Shown here one piece after another: positions 5,475 through 5,497 of a stretch of 5,497 nt of DNA. The notes under the pieces were generated by a model. It did no database searches. It saw only the letters and a list, made by a program, of their open reading frames with translations, and was not told the DNA's origin. This DNA is from Christensenella sp. UBA3792 (GTDB taxonomy: Bacteria > Bacillota > Clostridia > Christensenellales > CAG-138). Each line of letters starts with the position of its first letter. The first letter of the stretch is position 1. The position numbers and the translations under genes were made by a program. The stretch is from the NCBI GenBank assembly GCA_002369195.1, contig DFEW01000049.1, forward strand, positions 6,456 through 11,952. The letters are read 5' to 3'.

Positions 5475-5497
5475 GGCTCCCCTGTGCAAGGGGAGCT
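5475..5497 (+). repeat. Intergenic hairpin repeat, copy 2 (cut by window edge)
   Basis: GCTCCCCT (5476-5483) and AGGGGAGC (5489-5496) form a perfect 8-bp stem around loop GTGCA. Stem length, loop length and sequence match the large hairpin of copy 1 when that copy is read on the opposite strand (loop GTGTA there). This looks like a second copy of the same element in inverted orientation, continuing beyond 5497. Confidence 0.55.

Noticed and set aside
5433..5496. Rho-independent terminators
   Set aside because: Both stems are strong but neither is followed by a T-run in either direction, and their similarity to each other fits a repeat family better.

Overview
The window reads as chromosomal DNA of a GC-rich Firmicute, most likely an uncultured gut clostridium (Oscillospirales or Christensenellales type). 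This is inferred from strong AGGAGG-type ribosome binding sites, an Mbeg1-like (DUF2974) hydrolase, an RluA-type pseudouridine synthase of clostridial style, and small hairpin repeats between genes. No taxonomic marker is present. Coding DNA is GC-rich with G/C-biased third codon positions, which opens many long spurious frames. The first ~130 bases are strikingly AT-rich by contrast.

Layout, left to right. Bases 1-213 carry no gene. They hold an array of related palindromic units spaced 35, 34 and 33 bp apart, a rightward promoter whose -35/-10 spacer contains one of those units, and a leftward intrinsic terminator (176-207). Bases 214-1305 (minus) encode a DUF2974/Mbeg1-like alpha/beta hydrolase. 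A short divergent intergenic region (1306-1362) holds near-consensus promoter elements. Bases 1363-2238 (plus) encode an RluA-family RNA pseudouridine synthase, whose transcript appears to be leaderless. Its 3' end overlaps by 16 bp the end of a convergent two-gene minus-strand operon.

That operon is read from 5368 to 2223. The first gene encodes a 736-residue secreted/membrane-anchored protein: signal peptide, about four Ig-like beta-sandwich repeats outside the cell, one membrane helix, and a long basic Pro/Lys/Gln-rich cytoplasmic tail. The second encodes a membrane-anchored alpha/beta hydrolase whose Shine-Dalgarno sequence lies in the last codons of the first gene, so the two are probably translationally coupled. 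Bases 5369-5497, upstream of the operon, contain hairpins that look like two oppositely oriented copies of one intergenic repeat, the second cut by the window edge.

No complete novel defence or mobile system is evident. The most notable items are the palindrome array with its embedded promoter, the leaderless and possibly bidirectional promoter, the coupled Ig-like protein and hydrolase pair, and the inverted hairpin repeats.
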